Origin: Paenibacillus eucommiae
GTDB lineage: Bacteria > Bacillota > Bacilli > Paenibacillales > NBRC-103111
Direction: 5' to 3'
Assembly (NCBI RefSeq): GCF_017874215.1
Contig: NZ_JAGGLB010000016.1
Span: forward strand, 124,001 to 188,000
DNA: 64,000 nt
The notes under the pieces are model-generated. The model was given only the letters and a program-made list of their open reading frames with translations. It was not told the origin of the DNA and did no database searches. Below are positions 10,139 to 18,222 of the stretch, in pieces. A program made the position numbers and the translations under genes. Within the stretch, counting starts at the first letter, position 1, and each line of letters begins with the position of its first letter.

Positions 10139-10551
10139 CTTCCACACTCCTGATTCTAGCAAAATAATGTGAAAATTATATCGTAGTGCAACAGGGAGCA
10201 TTTATAATTTTTCCTGTTGTATTAGGATAATTAATATATAAGCTATTTCAATTTTTTAATAGTCATCATTCCTTTTTTGTATTTAAACATTTATGAAAAT
10301 GTAAGTATATGGGTAAATTATACTAAATAATGGGTAAATTATTATTTATTCATTTAAAATAAAAAGACCACAATCACTTGTTAAGATTTAAGGAGATTTA
10401 AAACCATGATTTGTAGTATTTCATCTTAGTTTTGTTAAAGTAAAGGGGCAGGATAACTACATAATGCGATAACTAATCTTTGCTTTTAGTATTGCATATT
10501 GTATCATTAATCAACGAAGTAATCGTATAACTGATGGAAGAGGTGTGGGTA
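10139..10551. other. AT-rich intergenic region with 13-bp direct repeat
   Basis: About 410 bp without a convincing gene. Two direct copies of ATGGGTAAATTAT (10309-10321 and 10330-10342) start 21 bp apart, two helical turns, so they would lie on the same DNA face; a regulator site is possible. Nothing else stands out. Confidence 0.4.
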
Positions 10552-10803
10552 TTGATTGTCATAAAAATCCCAAAAGAAGATAAAGAAAACTTAGTAAAAC
10601 GGCTGCAAAATTATTTTTATGAAGAACGATCAGAGGAAATTGGTGATTTGGCTGCAGAGTTTTTACTTGATTTTATGATAAAAGAAATGGGCCCAGTTAT
10701 TTACAATCAGGCTATTGATGACTCGGTAAAACTTGTCGGACAAAAAATGATTGCTATGGAAGAAGACCTTCAATCAATTAAACAGACAATGAAGAGGAAT
10801 TGA
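10552..10803 (+). CDS. DUF2164 family protein
   Basis: About 83 residues. The family signature is clear: 'LQNYFYEERSEEIGDLAAEF', then 'LLDFMIKEMGPVIYNQAI', matching DUF2164, a small conserved protein of unknown role. The likely start is TTG at 10552, which has GAAGAGGTG at 10537-10545 in good position; the in-frame ATG at 10534 overlaps that ribosome site and has none of its own. The next gene follows after 13 bp, so the two are probably cotranscribed. Confidence 0.85.
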   Translation: MIVIKIPKEDKENLVKRLQNYFYEERSEEIGDLAAEFLLDFMIKEMGPVIYNQAIDDSVKLVGQKMIAMEEDLQSIKQTMKRN

Positions 10804-10816
10804 AAGTGGTGAGTAA

Positions 10817-11257
10817 ATGATACTCCCTAATGGAATAACTGGTTTTTATGACTCAAAAAACAATAAACCTCCATATGTCGATGGAAAGCAATTCAAACAA
10901 ATTTGTTTTGCTATTGCAACTGATAATGGAGGTGAGGTGTTAGAGTTTAGAGAACCACAATATCCAATGAACTTTTATAATGTTAAAGTTGAGATTTTTA
11001 ATAATCATTTTCATATATTACTTAATGAGCATTATCATTATCTTGCTTTTGCTGCTATTGTTGAATTTGGATACATAAACTTTATTGATGAATCTAGGCT
11101 ATTGAAATCTTTTAGTTCTTTTTACAAAGTTTTGAGTACAAAGGAACTAAATGAGCCCTTACTTCCAAGGCATGAGTTAAATACTGCTGAATTGGCGCAG
11201 GTAGCGTATTGGAAGCCTGAAAAAATTGGTGAGGTTATTTATAACTACTGGGATTAA
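10817..11257 (+). CDS. Hypothetical protein
   Basis: 146 residues, soluble, rich in aromatic residues ('NHFHILLNEHYHYLAFAAIV', 'AYWKPEKIGEVIYNYWD'). It follows DUF2164 by 13 bp with GTGGTGAG as a weak ribosome site. I do not recognise the family. The short size and mixed alpha/beta pattern resemble immunity or antitoxin-like proteins of toxin systems, but no toxin gene is adjacent, so this is only a thought. Confidence 0.65.
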   Translation: MILPNGITGFYDSKNNKPPYVDGKQFKQICFAIATDNGGEVLEFREPQYPMNFYNVKVEIFNNHFHILLNEHYHYLAFAAIVEFGYINFIDESRLLKSFSSFYKVLSTKELNEPLLPRHELNTAELAQVAYWKPEKIGEVIYNYWD

Positions 11258-11479
11258 ATTAATAAAACGTGAGCTTCTGTAGCGATAAAAACTGCAACAT
11301 TTACTCGATAGTTAAGGAGCTTGCTTTGCTGCGGCTTCTTTTTTATTTGTTGACCTGCTGACGATAGTAGTTAATATAACGCTAACGGAGAACGAGAGTG
11401 AACCAGCATACAGTGGAAGGAATATTTAACGATACGTGGAATAAATAACCATATGATTTTGCAAGCAGGGGGTATTTTA

Positions 11480-11989
11480 TTGAAAGTAAGACTAGCTGAT
11501 TATAGTGAAAATTGGGTTAAGTTATTTCAAGATGAAATTGAGTTTCTGAGGAAGATATTTGGAGATGAAATAGTGCGTTTTGAACATTTTGGAAGTACAT
11601 CCGTTCCTGGCTTAAAGGCTAAGCCTGTTATCGACATGATGTGTATGGTAAATGACATTGGAATAGTAGATTTATTCAACGATCAAATGTATACACTCGG
11701 ATATGATGTTGCAGGAGAATGGGGCATTCCAGGAAGAAGGTTATTTCAAAAAGGCGGAGAGAACAGAACCCATCACATTCATTTCTATAAATCCGATAAC
11801 CCTCAAATTGAACGGCATCTTATATTTAGAGATTACTTGAGATGCCATCCTGAAGAAATAGCCAGGTACAGTCGTTTTAAAGAAGAATTAGTTCAGAGGT
11901 TTGAACATACAAGCGATTATAGCCCAGCTAAAAAAACATTCGTAAAGGAAATGGAACAACTTGCACTTGCATGGTTTAATGAAACCTAA
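11480..11989 (+). CDS. GrpB family nucleotidyltransferase-like protein
   Basis: About 169 residues of the GrpB/UPF0157 family, which has a nucleotidyltransferase fold. The signature 'RFEHFGSTSVPGLKAKPVID' is near residues 34-53, with the GST...D pattern of the active site, and 'HIHFYK' follows later. The likely start is TTG at 11480, with AGGGGG at 11466-11471; the ATG at 11453 has no ribosome site. Some members are linked to glutamate-tRNA or CoA biology, but the reaction is not established. A tandem GNAT gene follows 29 bp later and is probably in the same transcript. Confidence 0.85.
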   Translation: MKVRLADYSENWVKLFQDEIEFLRKIFGDEIVRFEHFGSTSVPGLKAKPVIDMMCMVNDIGIVDLFNDQMYTLGYDVAGEWGIPGRRLFQKGGENRTHHIHFYKSDNPQIERHLIFRDYLRCHPEEIARYSRFKEELVQRFEHTSDYSPAKKTFVKEMEQLALAWFNET

Positions 11990-12018
11990 TAGAAAATTGG
12001 TCAATAGGAGGCGGAATA

Positions 12019-12981
12019 ATGGAATTTCAACTTATACCTTTGACTGTTGAAAACTATAAAGATAAGGTGAGCGAATGTGGAGCAACTCAGCTTTCATATG
12101 AAGTTCTACTTTACCAAGAAAAGATTCGGACCGAGGAAACATTGCTCAAGCGTATTGGAGCTGTGACTGACCACGGAGAATTGATTGGATTTGGTCTTGC
12201 GGTTAGCGGGCCATGGGATCCCATTACAAAACCAGGGCACTTTCTTCTCCAAATAAAGGTTGATCCTCAGTGGTGCAGGCGAGGCATAGGAAACAAAATT
12301 TATCAAGAGTTATTGCGCTATGTAACTGCCCATGAGGCGATCGTATTAGAAACAAACGTTGGGGATAATAATTATGAGGACCTTGCGTGGGCTGAAAAGC
12401 GAGGGTTTGTTATAGCCCGAAATGTATTCGCTTCCAAGCTGAATCTTTATCAGTTGGATATGTCTAGACTTATCGAAAGTGTGGGAAATAAAGAGACGGA
12501 GGGCTTTAGGTTTGTATCACTCGCGGATTATTCCATGAATGATGGAATGGTTGATAGACTCCTACATTTTCATTATGAACTGATGAAGGATGTTCCCAGT
12601 ATAGGTGAAGTAGATTCGACGGAGCTGATGAAACTGAAGAAAATAATAACCGAGTCGGATGGCTGGGAACCAAGTGGAGTCAAGATAGCTATATATAATG
12701 ACTGTTGGGTTGCAATGGCATGGGTTATCCGGCGCCCTGACGGAAATTATTACAGTTATATGACTGGCGTTTTAAGAGAGTACCGCGGGCAAGGATTAGG
12801 TCTTGCTGTGAAAATCAAGTCAATTGAATATGCACAGGAGCAGAACGCCGAGTTTGTGTTTACGCATAATGACTCCAGCAATACAGCTATGCTTGCTATT
12901 AATAAAGGTTTAGGATTTCAATCAGAACACGGAATTTATTGTTTAGTTCAAACAATGCGTCAAGCAAACGAGAAAAGATAG
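12019..12981 (+). CDS. Tandem-GNAT acetyltransferase
   Basis: 320 residues with two GNAT domains in a row. The first shows 'KVDPQWCRRGIGNKIYQELL' (acetyl-CoA loop R-R-x-G-I-G) near residues 89-108. The second shows 'GVLREYRGQGLGLAVKIKSI' near residues 252-271 followed by 'NDSSNTAMLAINKGLGF'. Two-domain GNATs include aminoglycoside- and thiol-modifying enzymes; the substrate here is unknown. AGGAGG lies 7-8 bases before the ATG. It is likely cotranscribed with the GrpB gene and is closed by a clear terminator. Confidence 0.87.
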   Translation: MEFQLIPLTVENYKDKVSECGATQLSYEVLLYQEKIRTEETLLKRIGAVTDHGELIGFGLAVSGPWDPITKPGHFLLQIKVDPQWCRRGIGNKIYQELLRYVTAHEAIVLETNVGDNNYEDLAWAEKRGFVIARNVFASKLNLYQLDMSRLIESVGNKETEGFRFVSLADYSMNDGMVDRLLHFHYELMKDVPSIGEVDSTELMKLKKIITESDGWEPSGVKIAIYNDCWVAMAWVIRRPDGNYYSYMTGVLREYRGQGLGLAVKIKSIEYAQEQNAEFVFTHNDSSNTAMLAINKGLGFQSEHGIYCLVQTMRQANEKR

Positions 12982-12992
12982 TTGAATAACAG

Positions 12993-13017
12993 AGGCTGCC
13001 TCGTGCAGCCTTTTTTT
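12993..13017 (+). terminator. Intrinsic terminator
   Basis: AGGCTGC (12993-12999) pairs with GCAGCCT (13005-13011), loop CTCGT, followed by seven T. Confidence 0.92.
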
Positions 13018-13094
13018 GACAATATAGAATTTATAAGTTTTCGGGGTGGGAGTAGGGGCTTCTATTCCGTATTTATTTTTGGTAAATTTAGAGT

Positions 13095-14429
13095 ATGGAG
13101 ACGAACATTCTGAAACGAATTTTCTTTGATGAGCGTGGTCATTGGGACCGATTTGTAAAAAAACATAAAAATAAACTTCGTTCTAACGTAGTGAAGGAAG
13201 TGGAGAAATTCCGCAAATGCGGCGATCCGCGAAATGGTTTTAAGCTGTTGGTCTGTGAAGGTTGTCATGATCTACGGCTTGTTCCGTATCGCTCTAAAGG
13301 AAGATTCTGTACGACCTGTTCCTGCGGAGAAACAGAGGAGTGGGCGCGGATCTTGGAACAAGATGTATTTCAAGTGAACCATCGCCATGTGGTCTTCACC
13401 ATCGACGAAGGATTACGTGAAGTCTTTCTACTCCATCGGGAGAAATTACTCAAAGGATTCATGGATGAGGCTGTGCGCATAATCAAGGAATATTTTGAGA
13501 AGAAGCACAAGGTAACTCCTGGGATAATAGCCGGGCTGCATACGTTCGGTGCGCGGCTCAATTTTAATCCTCATGTGCATATGCTAGTGACCATGGGTGG
13601 AATGAAAAAGAATGGTGAGTGGAAAACATACGACTTCATTCCATTTGAGATGCTGCGCAAACAATGGCAGACGGTCGTGTTAAAACTGCTACGCCAAAAG
13701 CTAGGTGGACTGAAGAAAAAGCAGATACAGCAACGTTTGCAAAGAGCCTATTCGGAGAACGGAGAAGGGTTCTATATATATGCCCCAAAACAGAAAGGGA
13801 ATGTGAAAGAGCAGCTGGGATACATCGGGCGTTATATGAGAAGACCAGCGATAGCGGTAAGTCGAATCGAAGCGTATGATGGGCAGTGGGTAACCTTTCG
13901 ATACCGGGATAAGAGCGATGGAGAAGAGAAAAGGGAGACCATCTCCGTGGAAGAATTTATGGGAAGACTGATACGGCATATCCCGGATGAAAACTTTAAG
14001 ACCATTCGCTACTATGGGGTATACTCGAGGCGGATCAAGAGTCTTTGCAAGAAGTTAGTAAGTCAGTGGCAACAAACAGCCAGAAGATGGATTGTAAAGG
14101 CGAAACGAATGTTAACACGAAGAACATGGAGTGAGCGGATCAAAGAGCAGACAGGGAAGCCGCCTTGTTGTCTAAAGTGCGAAGGCTACTATGAATACAA
14201 GGGAGAAGTATGTCTTGAAGACGGGAAATTAAGGGTGAAGTACGCTGTGTGCTCCACCTCAAAGGCATGTCTAGAAAGGATGATACAAGATGTCACCAGT
14301 GTCCAAGAAAAGAAAAGCGGACAAGAAAAAGAAAGCAAAGCAATTGAGCGTAAGCAAGTACCAGCAGTTCAAGGAGGTCGTCAATTATGTGTGTTTGATA
14401 TGCTCAAGGAACGAAGAGATCCCGCTTAG
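13095..14429 (+). CDS. IS91 family transposase (HUH, two-tyrosine)
   Basis: 444 residues, close to the usual IS91 length. An N-terminal zinc-binding region has CxxC pairs ('CEGCHDL' and 'CTTCSCGE', about residues 54-78). The HUH metal motif is 'FNPHVHML' (His about 160 and 162). The catalytic pair is 'YIGRYMRRPA', with Tyr about 243 and 247 four residues apart, as in Y2 enzymes. These enzymes nick one strand, stay bound through tyrosine and drive rolling-circle transposition. All key residues are present, so the gene looks active. Its last 140 bases are shared with the next gene in another frame. No good Shine-Dalgarno is seen at 13095, which suits low expression. Confidence 0.88.
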   Translation: METNILKRIFFDERGHWDRFVKKHKNKLRSNVVKEVEKFRKCGDPRNGFKLLVCEGCHDLRLVPYRSKGRFCTTCSCGETEEWARILEQDVFQVNHRHVVFTIDEGLREVFLLHREKLLKGFMDEAVRIIKEYFEKKHKVTPGIIAGLHTFGARLNFNPHVHMLVTMGGMKKNGEWKTYDFIPFEMLRKQWQTVVLKLLRQKLGGLKKKQIQQRLQRAYSENGEGFYIYAPKQKGNVKEQLGYIGRYMRRPAIAVSRIEAYDGQWVTFRYRDKSDGEEKRETISVEEFMGRLIRHIPDENFKTIRYYGVYSRRIKSLCKKLVSQWQQTARRWIVKAKRMLTRRTWSERIKEQTGKPPCCLKCEGYYEYKGEVCLEDGKLRVKYAVCSTSKACLERMIQDVTSVQEKKSGQEKESKAIERKQVPAVQGGRQLCVFDMLKERRDPA

Positions 14430-14604
14430 TGTGGTACGTGATTTTGACAGGATGGACGACGGTGATCCAGAAGTGCCGCCCCAGTTTTCTTGCGAAGCGT
14501 GTGGAGGAGAAATGTATCCCGAGTATTACAAGGGAGTTCACGGATATGAGTACCGGATTGAAGACCGGATCGGTACTAGAGAAGTAGAAGGAAGCACCAA
14601 GTAG
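14290..14604 (+). CDS. Small zinc-ribbon protein of the IS
   Basis: 104 residues starting inside the transposase gene and extending 175 bp beyond it. Two Cys pairs, 'CLICSRN' and 'CEACGGEMY', make a zinc ribbon; the N-terminus is strongly basic (KKRKADKKKKAKQ). The overlap of about 140 bp in a different frame suggests translational coupling or frameshifting with the transposase. A role in DNA binding or control of transposition is an inference. It could instead be a passenger gene. Confidence 0.6.
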   Translation: MSPVSKKRKADKKKKAKQLSVSKYQQFKEVVNYVCLICSRNEEIPLSVVRDFDRMDDGDPEVPPQFSCEACGGEMYPEYYKGVHGYEYRIEDRIGTREVEGSTK

Positions 14605-14610
14605 AAGAAA

Positions 14611-14727
14611 GGGAATGGATATGGGGTGGAAAAGCGATAGCGGCCGCCTTTAAAGTCGTGTTCAAACCACTTCAACCATTCAAAGAACACGACTTTAAAG
14701 GCGGTTGGAACCCCATGTCCATTTCCC
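14611..14727. repeat. Structured double inverted repeat, element A
   Basis: A perfect 20-bp inverted repeat (14644-14663 with 14685-14704, 21-nt loop) is nested in a second one (14611-14627 with 14710-14727, 17 pairs with one bulge and one G-T). The left side between the stems reads GGAAAAGCGATAGCGG then CCGCCTTTAAAG. A related element B occurs at 61063-61190 and a half element C at 19799-19832. It lies 7 bp after the IS zinc-ribbon gene. Could be an IS terminus, a MITE-like repeat or a structured RNA. Confidence 0.85.
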
Positions 14728-14759
14728 TCCTATGCTCAAATGTATCGATTTCGACAAGG

Positions 14760-14783
14760 ACCTAGCCGCAGGCTAGGTTTTTC
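14760..14783 (+). terminator. Intrinsic terminator
   Basis: ACCTAGCC (14760-14767) pairs with GGCTAGGT (14771-14778) around GCA, followed by a short T-run. It lies downstream of element A; the rest of 14784-14959 shows no further structure. Confidence 0.8.
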
Positions 14784-14959
14784 TTACTAATGGGCAGACT
14801 CTATAGGTTAATAACAAGTTGTTTGCATAACGAGAAAGATCACGGAAGATTCCTTAATAATAAAGGGATTTTTGGACTGTGAAACGAATTTATTATCAAA
14901 AGGTTTGAGTGCACTACGACTGTGTGAATTAGGTTTTTATTGGCAAAGGAGCGATAAGC

Positions 14960-15409
14960 ATGGATATAAGAACTGCACTACAAAGTGATCTTGAAGCCAT
15001 TGTGCGCTTATTAGCTGATGATGAGCTAGGAGTAAGCCGTGAGCGGTTTGAAACTCCATTACCTCAAGCTTACATTGATGCTTTCTCGGAAATCCAGGGG
15101 CAGAAAGGAAATTCAATACTCGTTGCTGTAGAAGATAATGAGGTTATTGGCTGTCTGCAACTTACATTTGTACCAGGGCTAGCTCGATTAGGAATGACAC
15201 GTGCTCAAATTGAGGGTGTACGTGTTGATAAGCAATATCGTAGTAGAGGTATTGGAGAAGCTCTCTTTCGTCACGCCATCGATTCCGCAAAGGCTAATTG
15301 CTGCGGGCTAGTTCAATTAACAACGGATAAGAAGCGTAATGATGCTCATCGATTTTATGAACGGCTAGGATTTGTATCCAGTCACGAAGGTATGAAATTA
15401 TCTCTATAA
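14960..15409 (+). CDS. GNAT family N-acetyltransferase
   Basis: 149 residues, a single GNAT domain. The acetyl-CoA loop is 'VRVDKQYRSRGIGEALFRHA' (about residues 86-105) and 'DAHRFYERLGF' closes the fold. AAAGGAG lies upstream of the ATG at good spacing. It is followed closely by another GNAT gene. The substrate is unknown; this subfamily is often annotated as a general amino-group acetyltransferase. Confidence 0.88.
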   Translation: MDIRTALQSDLEAIVRLLADDELGVSRERFETPLPQAYIDAFSEIQGQKGNSILVAVEDNEVIGCLQLTFVPGLARLGMTRAQIEGVRVDKQYRSRGIGEALFRHAIDSAKANCCGLVQLTTDKKRNDAHRFYERLGFVSSHEGMKLSL

Positions 15410-15468
15410 GCGAGCATCCTCAGGGGGGATATATTCTGTTTGAAATCATTGATGTTAATCAAGAAAAT

Positions 15469-16194
15469 GTGCATGAAAAAGGTTTTTTTTGCATGAGAAG
15501 TAAACCCAAATCGGAAGGTTATCATCAAAAGCTTTCTTGGTTATTGGAACGATTTCAAGAAGGATTGCAGCTAAAAACGATTGAAGAAGATGGAGTTCCT
15601 AAAGGGTTCATTGAATATATTCCGAGTGAGTATAACTGGAGAGGAATTTCGGGTGCTAATTATATGATAATCCATTGTCTATGGATTGTTGGGAAAGGCA
15701 AAGGTAAGGGATACGGTTCCGCGTTACTTAAAGCATGTTTAAACGATGCGAAACTTCAAAATAAGTCGGGTGTTGCAATGGTTACGAGTTCCGAAACTTG
15801 GTTATCGGATAAATCGTTTTTCATGAAATATGGCTTTCGATCAGTTGACACTGCGCCACCTTGTTTTGAATTAATAGTAAATAGCTTTGATAATCATCCA
15901 GTTCCTCATTTTAACCATGGCTGGGAGCAGAGGGCGGAAAAACATGGGCAAGGAATAACTATTATCCGGTCAGACCAATGCCCATATTTTGAGGATGCTG
16001 TAAATTCAATATTGGAGGTTGCTGCGGATAGAGGGCTTCCAGCACAAATAATTCGTATAGAGAACTGCAAAGATGCGCAGCTTGCACCTTCTGCATATGG
16101 TGTTTTCAATGTGCTTTTAGATGGCAGACTCATCACTTATCATCCGCTGAATAAGCGAGAACTGAACAAATTATTGGATACATACAGCGGATAA
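15469..16194 (+). CDS. YoaP-like GNAT acetyltransferase
   Basis: 241 residues from a GTG. The N-terminal half is GNAT ('IIHCLWIVGKGKGKGYGSAL' contains the acetyl-CoA loop) and the C-terminal part resembles the YoaP domain ('RSDQCPYFEDAVNSILEVAA', 'RLITYHPLNKRELNKLLD'). The start is doubtful. The GTG has no ribosome site, while AGGGGGG at 15422-15428 sits just before an in-frame CTG at 15436, giving a more family-like beginning (FEIIDVNQENVHEKGFF). Translation may thus start at a non-standard codon. Probably cotranscribed with the preceding GNAT gene. Confidence 0.78.
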   Translation: MHEKGFFCMRSKPKSEGYHQKLSWLLERFQEGLQLKTIEEDGVPKGFIEYIPSEYNWRGISGANYMIIHCLWIVGKGKGKGYGSALLKACLNDAKLQNKSGVAMVTSSETWLSDKSFFMKYGFRSVDTAPPCFELIVNSFDNHPVPHFNHGWEQRAEKHGQGITIIRSDQCPYFEDAVNSILEVAADRGLPAQIIRIENCKDAQLAPSAYGVFNVLLDGRLITYHPLNKRELNKLLDTYSG

Positions 16195-16209
16195 CGAATA
16201 ATTTATTTG

Positions 16210-16238
16210 TTGCAATAAAAAAATGGGTATGATAAAAT
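16210..16238 (+). promoter_or_regulatory. Promoter of the ABC-F leader
   Basis: TTGCAA (16210-16215), 17-bp spacer, TAAAAT (16233-16238). Transcription would begin near 16245 and give a leader of about 245 nt before the ABC-F start. Confidence 0.6.
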
Positions 16239-16244
16239 GCATGT

Positions 16245-16470
16245 AATTTAATGAATGGAGTTGAAAAGTATAATGTAATTTTTCTTGCAAACAATATAAA
16301 CTAATAAAACAATAGAAGCGGTATTTTTCGCATGTTTTATTTTTTATATGCAAGAGAGTTACTACATCTTTTCACTCAAACAATATGTCCTAATCTAACT
16401 CTATGGCGGGTTGGATTAACTGTATTTATTTGAGCTACAAGAAGGTAACTTTCTTGTAGCTTTTATATTT
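16245..16470 (+). promoter_or_regulatory. Ribosome-mediated transcription attenuator
   Basis: Four segments pair in competing ways. TTTCTTGCA (16281-16289) can pair with TGCAAGAGA (16349-16357), extended by TATAAA/TTTATA. Segment 16349-16362 can instead pair with 16445-16458 (14 pairs, two G-U). The latter overlaps the right arm of an 11-bp terminator stem, 16433-16443 with 16451-16461, followed by TTTTATATTTT. A start-stop mini-ORF ATGTAA (16273-16278), with GGAG at 16257-16260, lies just before the first segment. A ribosome stalled there by an antibiotic would free the antiterminator. This layout matches known leaders of antibiotic-resistance ABC-F genes; function is inferred. Confidence 0.7.
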
Positions 16471-16490
16471 TCATACAGGAGGATAATTTG

Positions 16491-17972
16491 ATGTCATTAA
16501 TAAATGTTACAAACCTGACGTTTGCCTATGATGGCAGTTACGATAACATATTTGAAAACGTGAATTTTCAATTAGATACCGATTGGAAATTAGGATTTAC
16601 GGGAAGAAATGGTAGAGGGAAAACTACATTTCTGGGCCTGCTGCTTGGTAAATATGAATACAGCGGAAATATATCAGCGAATGTCAGTTTTGAATATTTC
16701 CCATTTCATGTTGAAAACAAAGAAAATAATACCCTTGATGTCATTCAAGACATTTATCCAGACTATCTGCACTGGGAATTAATGCGTGAACTATCATTGC
16801 TTAAGGTTTCTGAAGATGTTTTATATCGGCCCTTTGATTCATTATCGAACGGAGAGCAGACGAAAGTATTGTTGGCTGCATTATTTCTTAAGGAAAATAG
16901 TTATTTGTTAATTGATGAACCAACCAATCATCTTGACATGAATGCAAGAAAACTTGTCAGTGATTATCTGAAAACCAAAAGCGGTTTTATTCTGGTGTCT
17001 CACGACAGAGCATTTCTTGATAACTGCGTAGATCATATACTTTCAATCAATAAGACCAACGTAGAGATACAAAAAGGTAATTTCTCCGATTGGTGGGAAA
17101 ATAAAGTGAGACAAGATAACTTTGAGCTTGCAGAGAACGAAAAGCTAAGAAAAGACATTAAACGCTTGTCGGAATCTGCTAAACGAACGAGTAACTGGTC
17201 ACACGAAGTGGAAAAAACTAAAAATGGTACAAGAAATTCCGGTTCCAAGGTAGATAAAGGGTATATTGGTCACAAGGCTGCTAAAATGATGAAACGCTCT
17301 AAAGCAATTGAGAATAGACAGCAATCTGCTATTGATGAAAGGTCTATGCTCCTTAAAAATATTGAAAGCTCCGATAGCTTAAAGATTTCACAACTTGTTT
17401 TTCATAAAATTCAGCTTGCTGAACTTGACAATGTTTCTATTTATTACGGTGAGAAGAAGGTTTGCACAGATATAAGTTTTACTATTGAGCAAGGTGATCG
17501 AATTTCACTTACAGGTAAAAATGGCTCCGGGAAATCAAGCATTATTAAACTGATCTGCGGCGAGGATATAAACTATACAGGCACTTTCAGAAAAGGCAGC
17601 CAGCTTAAAATATCCTATGTTTCACAAGACACTTCACATTTACAGGGGAATTTAACGGATTACGCTTTAGAAAATGGGATTGATGAAAGTCTTTTTAAAT
17701 CTATTTTAAGAAAACTTGATTTTTCCAGAGTTCAATTTGAAAAGGATATTTCAGCTTTTAGCGGCGGCCAAAAGAAAAAAGTGCTGATTGCAAAAAGTCT
17801 TTGTGAACAAGTTCATTTGCATATTTGGGATGAACCGCTTAATTTTATTGATGTTATTTCTCGCATGCAGATTGAGGAGTTACTGCTTGAATTCTCGCCA
17901 ACCATTCTTTTTGTGGAGCATGACAGTGATTTTTGCAAAAATATTGCTACAAAGATCATAAAGCTCCAATAA
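16491..17972 (+). CDS. ABC-F ribosomal protection protein, Lsa-like
   Basis: 493 residues with two ATP-binding cassettes and no membrane segments, as in ABC-F proteins. Walker A motifs are 'GRNGRGKTT' (about 38-46) and 'GKNGSGKSS' (about 342-350); signature motifs are 'LSNGEQTK' and 'FSGGQKKK'; the first Walker B is 'LLIDEPTNHLD'. The second is 'HIWDEPLNFIDV'. The long basic interdomain linker that reaches the peptidyl-transferase centre lies between. The sequence resembles Lsa-type proteins, which dislodge lincosamides, pleuromutilins and streptogramin A. ATG at 16491 is preceded by AGGAGG. Attenuator control upstream and a Cfr-like gene downstream support an antibiotic role. Drug spectrum cannot be read. 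Confidence 0.88.
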   Translation: MSLINVTNLTFAYDGSYDNIFENVNFQLDTDWKLGFTGRNGRGKTTFLGLLLGKYEYSGNISANVSFEYFPFHVENKENNTLDVIQDIYPDYLHWELMRELSLLKVSEDVLYRPFDSLSNGEQTKVLLAALFLKENSYLLIDEPTNHLDMNARKLVSDYLKTKSGFILVSHDRAFLDNCVDHILSINKTNVEIQKGNFSDWWENKVRQDNFELAENEKLRKDIKRLSESAKRTSNWSHEVEKTKNGTRNSGSKVDKGYIGHKAAKMMKRSKAIENRQQSAIDERSMLLKNIESSDSLKISQLVFHKIQLAELDNVSIYYGEKKVCTDISFTIEQGDRISLTGKNGSGKSSIIKLICGEDINYTGTFRKGSQLKISYVSQDTSHLQGNLTDYALENGIDESLFKSILRKLDFSRVQFEKDISAFSGGQKKKVLIAKSLCEQVHLHIWDEPLNFIDVISRMQIEELLLEFSPTILFVEHDSDFCKNIATKIIKLQ

Positions 17973-17981
17973 ACTGACTTC

Positions 17982-18010
17982 TTGATTATGGTGAGAATGT
18001 ATGCTATGTT
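17982..18010 (+). promoter_or_regulatory. Promoter before the Cfr-like leader
   Basis: TTGATT (17982-17987), 17-bp spacer, TATGTT (18005-18010). It would start a leader RNA near 18017 that carries the 40-residue ORF and the hairpins before the methyltransferase gene. Confidence 0.45.
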
Positions 18011-18054
18011 GTTTTTTGTATTTAGTAATTACAATTTTAAGGAGGATGAAAGTG

Positions 18055-18177
18055 ATGGCTGAAGTTGTAGATGTTAATGTGAACCTGTCATTTAAAATGA
18101 TCGTTGACATGGTTCACCAAATAACTAAGCAGCCACCGGAACTTTATCCTTCTATATATAAATACACTAAACGATGA
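18055..18177 (+). CDS. Small ORF (40 aa), possible leader peptide
   Basis: ATG at 18055 follows a strong AAGGAGG (18039-18045) with a 9-base gap, and the frame runs 40 codons to TGA. The peptide begins MAEVVDVNVNLSFKMIVDMV and ends in SIYKYTKR. It lies in the leader of the Cfr-like gene, 45 bp before a terminator hairpin. It may be a regulatory leader peptide sensed by antibiotic-stalled ribosomes, or a small protein in its own right. I do not recognise it; the ribosome site is the main support. Confidence 0.5.
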   Translation: MAEVVDVNVNLSFKMIVDMVHQITKQPPELYPSIYKYTKR

Positions 18178-18222
18178 CTTCTATAATCGCTTAGATTTTT
18201 TGTACTATAGTTTGGTTAATGT

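Larger units (their letters stand above)
13095..14604 (+). mobile_element. IS91-like insertion sequence (ends not fixed)
   Basis: The coding core of an IS91-type element: a Y2/HUH transposase and an overlapping small zinc-ribbon gene. IS91 elements move by rolling-circle replication and lack terminal inverted repeats, so the ends cannot be set by eye. Just downstream (14611-14727) is a large double inverted repeat that could be the replication terminus or a separate element. The transposase frame is intact. Confidence 0.75.

Noticed and set aside
11280..11345. Hairpin AAGGAGC/GCTTCTT as a terminator after the 10817 gene
   Set aside because: Only about seven weak pairs with G-T; a T-run follows but the stem is too poor to call.
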